Source of the DNA: Flavobacteriales bacterium
Lineage (GTDB): Bacteria > Bacteroidota > Bacteroidia > Flavobacteriales_C > GCA-002722245
NCBI GenBank assembly: GCA_029251005.1
Contig: JAQXEE010000063.1
Location: 1 to 35,909, forward strand
Length of the DNA stretch: 35,909 nucleotides
Direction: 5' to 3'
Shown here: positions 34,293 to 35,909 of the stretch, piece after piece
How the letters are laid out: each line of letters begins with the position of its first letter
How positions within the stretch are numbered: the stretch's first letter is position 1
Made by a program: the position numbers and the translations under genes
The notes under the pieces: generated by a model
Databases searched by the model: none
Told to the model about the DNA's origin: nothing
Seen by the model: only the letters and a program-made list of their open reading frames with translations

Positions 34293-34674
34293 AATTATCA
34301 ATAGTTTTGGCCAAACGGGTTAGTAATTCTTTTATTTTAGTTTCAACTAATTCAAAACTAGGAATAGACTCCGCATTACAAATAATCATTGTGTTTACGG
34401 CACAATGATTATTATTCATAGCCGCGTATAAAATGGTTTTATTTAATCTTAAAGATTCTTTCACCAATCTTTTTATGTGATTTCGGTCAACAGCTCGTTT
34501 AAATTTCTTTTTAGGTACACCAATTCCAAATTTGGCATTTACAACATCCTCATGAGAAACAGTATAGAACGCTCTAAATGGATAGGAAGCAACAGATAAT
34601 TTTGGGCCTCCAAAAATATCTTCCACAATTTTTTTCCCCTTAAGCCTCTGACTTTTATCTAATGTATTTCTCAT
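34279..34674 (-). CDS. rnpA: Ribonuclease P protein component
   Basis: The protein has 131 residues from ATG 34674. A TTG four codons earlier opens the frame but is less likely. The signature KFGIGVPKKKFKRAVDRNHIKRLVKE carries the RNA-binding region; the usual RNR.KR reads RNHIKR here, with His for the third Arg. It binds the RNase P RNA, whose gene is elsewhere, to trim tRNA 5' leaders. It is not next to rpmH, the usual partner in many bacteria; instead it leads the S41 protease gene, as in other Bacteroidota. Confidence 0.93.
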   Translation of the reverse strand: MRNTLDKSQRLKGKKIVEDIFGGPKLSVASYPFRAFYTVSHEDVVNAKFGIGVPKKKFKRAVDRNHIKRLVKESLRLNKTILYAAMNNNHCAVNTMIICNAESIPSFELVETKIKELLTRLAKTIDNYEKK

Positions 34675-34770
34675 ATCAGTCTTCAATATACTCGCTAATA
34701 AAAATAATCATTTAAAAGAGAATAATTTAAAATCTAATCATAAACGAGGAAATACTTTAATATAGAGAGT

Positions 34771-34791
34771 GCATCTTTAAGATAAAGATGC
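34771..34791. repeat. 9-bp perfect hairpin upstream of rnpA
   Basis: GCATCTTTA-AGA-TAAAGATGC, about 100 bases before the rnpA start on the minus strand. No T-run follows on either strand, so this is not a standard terminator; leader structure or a protein-binding site is possible. Confidence 0.45.
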
Positions 34792-35084
34792 TAAAGTCAA
34801 CCAAATAACAGTGAAAAATTCATAACATTACAATAAATAAACGCTCCAAAAACTTGTTCCTGTTATAAAGTCAAACTTTCACCAAGAATACTCCTTAATT
34901 GGATTTTCGCTTTGTATTTGAAAAAACACCTTAAATTTCTAAGCAAAATTAAAACACACTGTTTCTCCAGTTGAAAAAGAAAATAAAATCCTGAAAGAGT
35001 TTCACTTTTAAGATTTATAAATTTAGAGAATAGATCATATTTGATTTCTTTCAAGCAATGACTACTATACAATAAGTTCATCTC

Positions 35085-35116
35085 AAAAAAACTGGGTTCA
35101 TTGATGCCGAACCAAG
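35085..35116 (-). terminator. Terminator of the ktrA-like gene
   Basis: On minus, CTTGGTTC and GAACCCAG pair (five core pairs plus two beyond a mismatch) around a 9-base loop and are followed by seven or more T residues, shortly after the stop at 35131. Confidence 0.7.
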
Positions 35117-35130
35117 CATAGCTGGGAATA

Positions 35131-35826
35131 TTAACTATTTATCTCGATAAATCGCTGAATATCTCTCGACGTTCCAAAAACAATTAAAGTATCCGTTTGC
35201 TTAATAATCGTATCAGCCGACGGAACTCCTAGGATATGCTGAACGACTTCGATGGAGTTCCCTTTGTCTTCTTCGAAACAGCGCTTAATTGTAATTAAAT
35301 TTAAGCGATACTTATTTCTCAAACCAATATCTTCAACACTTCTTTCGGCAATGTCTACAGGAGGTTTTATTTCTGCCACCTCGTAATCATCTGGTAATTG
35401 TAAAAACGAAACAATATTTGGATTAATTAATTGTTCAGCTACAAATACTCCAATTTCTTTTTCAGGTTCTAGGATTTCTTCTATACCCATTCTCAAAAGA
35501 ATTTTTTTCTGATTTTCATCATTAGAGCGAGCAATTATTCGTTTAACGCCCAATTCTTTCAATTGAAAACAACACAACAATAATGCTTCAAAATTGGATC
35601 CAATCGCAACAACTACAGCGTCACATTCATGTATATTTTGTGCCTCGAGAGCCTTTCCATCTGTTGCATCCATTGTTACCGCCAAAGCAACAAAATCTTC
35701 AACCTCTTCAACAAGATCCTCTCTATTATCAATTGCAATTACCTCAGCACCTCTATCACTTAAAATTTGAGCAATAGCTTTACCATATTTACCCATTCCT
35801 ATTACAGAAAACTTTGTACCTCTCAT
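35131..35826 (-). CDS. KtrA/TrkA-type potassium uptake regulator
   Basis: The protein has 231 residues. The N-terminal RCK/TrkA_N Rossmann domain begins SVIGMGKYGKAIAQIL (8-23), and the second-strand acidic residues (AIDNR, 31-35) fit NAD(H) or ATP/ADP binding. The TrkA_C domain covers about 140-231. It is a single RCK unit, the KtrA arrangement, not the doubled unit of E. coli TrkA. KtrA forms an octameric ring that gates a KtrB/TrkH membrane channel, whose gene should lie upstream, beyond the end of the window. It has its own terminator downstream and a palindrome 34 bases upstream of the ATG. Confidence 0.92.
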   Translation of the reverse strand: MRGTKFSVIGMGKYGKAIAQILSDRGAEVIAIDNREDLVEEVEDFVALAVTMDATDGKALEAQNIHECDAVVVAIGSNFEALLLCCFQLKELGVKRIIARSNDENQKKILLRMGIEEILEPEKEIGVFVAEQLINPNIVSFLQLPDDYEVAEIKPPVDIAERSVEDIGLRNKYRLNLITIKRCFEEDKGNSIEVVQHILGVPSADTIIKQTDTLIVFGTSRDIQRFIEINS

Positions 35827-35859
35827 GAATGAAATTATTGTATTAAACGAAGATAAGGT

Positions 35860-35887
35860 TTAAGTCCCTTTTAATAAAAGGATTTAA
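35860..35887. repeat. Imperfect palindrome upstream of the ktrA-like gene
   Basis: TTAAGTCC and GGATTTAA flank CTTTTAATAAAA; together they give a 12-bp pairing with one wobble and one bulged C. The centre is 48 bases before the ATG, where an operator would lie. No T-run follows in minus sense. Confidence 0.4.
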
Positions 35888-35909
35888 GAAGGGAAATGTT
35901 TTTGAAAAA

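Larger units (their letters stand above)
34675..35130. other. 456-base gene-free region before rnpA
   Basis: It separates the 3' end of the ktrA-like gene (with terminator at 35085-35116) from rnpA. A 9-bp perfect hairpin lies at 34771-34791. A minus-strand frame of 72 codons at 34863-35081 has unnatural composition and no homology I recognise. No tRNA is seen. Confidence 0.5.

Noticed and set aside
34863-35081. Minus-strand open frame of 72 codons after the ktrA terminator
   Set aside because: Composition is unlike the real genes here, no family resemblance is visible, and it starts right behind a terminator with no promoter box. Kept only as part of the gene-free region.
1-35909. tRNA genes, rRNA genes and CRISPR arrays
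   Set aside because: No GTTCRANTC-type T-loops with pairing arms, no rRNA stretches and no regularly spaced repeats were seen by eye. A tRNAscan and Rfam search would settle it.

Overview
The window is ordinary chromosomal DNA of an AT-rich (roughly one-third GC by eye) member of Bacteroidota, most probably a flavobacterium in the broad sense (order Flavobacteriales). The evidence is a secreted protein with a C-terminal tail like those of type IX secretion cargo, lineage-restricted families (DUF6427, DUF4296, MORN-repeat exported protein, RprX/RprY-like two-component pair, long lysyl-tRNA synthetase with a C-terminal extension, MutS2-like ATPase without Smr), promoter boxes of the TAnnTTTG type, no Shine-Dalgarno sequences, and A-rich starts. 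There are no rRNA or tRNA genes, no CRISPR array, no intact mobile element and no prophage.

Layout. 1-86: frameshifted 3' end of an IS transposase. 191-2903: a secreted T9SS-type protein diverging from an orphan peptide-binding lipoprotein. 2904-3559: long gene-free stretch with a possible minus-strand small transcript. 3560-5439: agmatine deiminase plus N-carbamoylputrescine amidase, a two-gene agmatine-to-putrescine operon closed by a bidirectional terminator shared with a small secreted protein. 6108-7646: YifB/ComM-like ATPase. 7981-9728: membrane protein DUF6427 diverging from a 54-residue membrane microprotein, then a MORN-repeat protein. 9935-13302: DUF4296 lipoprotein, an SDR-type dehydratase, tyrS and tsaB. 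13303-17091: gpsA, lysS and a heptosyltransferase-like GT9, all on minus. 17321-22234: two S4 RNA-binding proteins tail to tail, DUF2461, a MutS2-like ATPase and an adenylation-domain enzyme. 22337-24498: exported M28 peptidase overlapping a methyltransferase gene. 24712-26398: minus-strand cluster of copper-chaperone-like HMA protein, HMA lipoprotein and heme A synthase. 26612-28611: rplU, rpmA, serS. 28818-31056: RprX/RprY-like histidine kinase and response regulator behind a repeat-rich control region. 31082-34674: rnpA, a C-terminal processing protease and an O-antigen ligase-like membrane protein on minus. 35131-35826: KtrA/TrkA potassium-channel regulator.

Themes. Translation is heavily represented (TyrRS, LysRS, SerRS, L21, L27, TsaB, RNase P protein, two S4 proteins), together with envelope building (GT9, O-antigen ligase, GpsA, lipoproteins, Ctp). 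The most coherent accessory unit is the copper/heme A cluster, which probably serves assembly of the terminal oxidase; its heme A synthase has Asn where a His ligand is usual. I found no clearly new multi-gene defence or biosynthetic system. The most checkable novelties are the copper/CtaA cluster, the repeat operator before the two-component operon, the minus-strand small-transcript candidate, the 54-residue membrane protein, and the same-frame tyrS stop/tsaB TTG junction.
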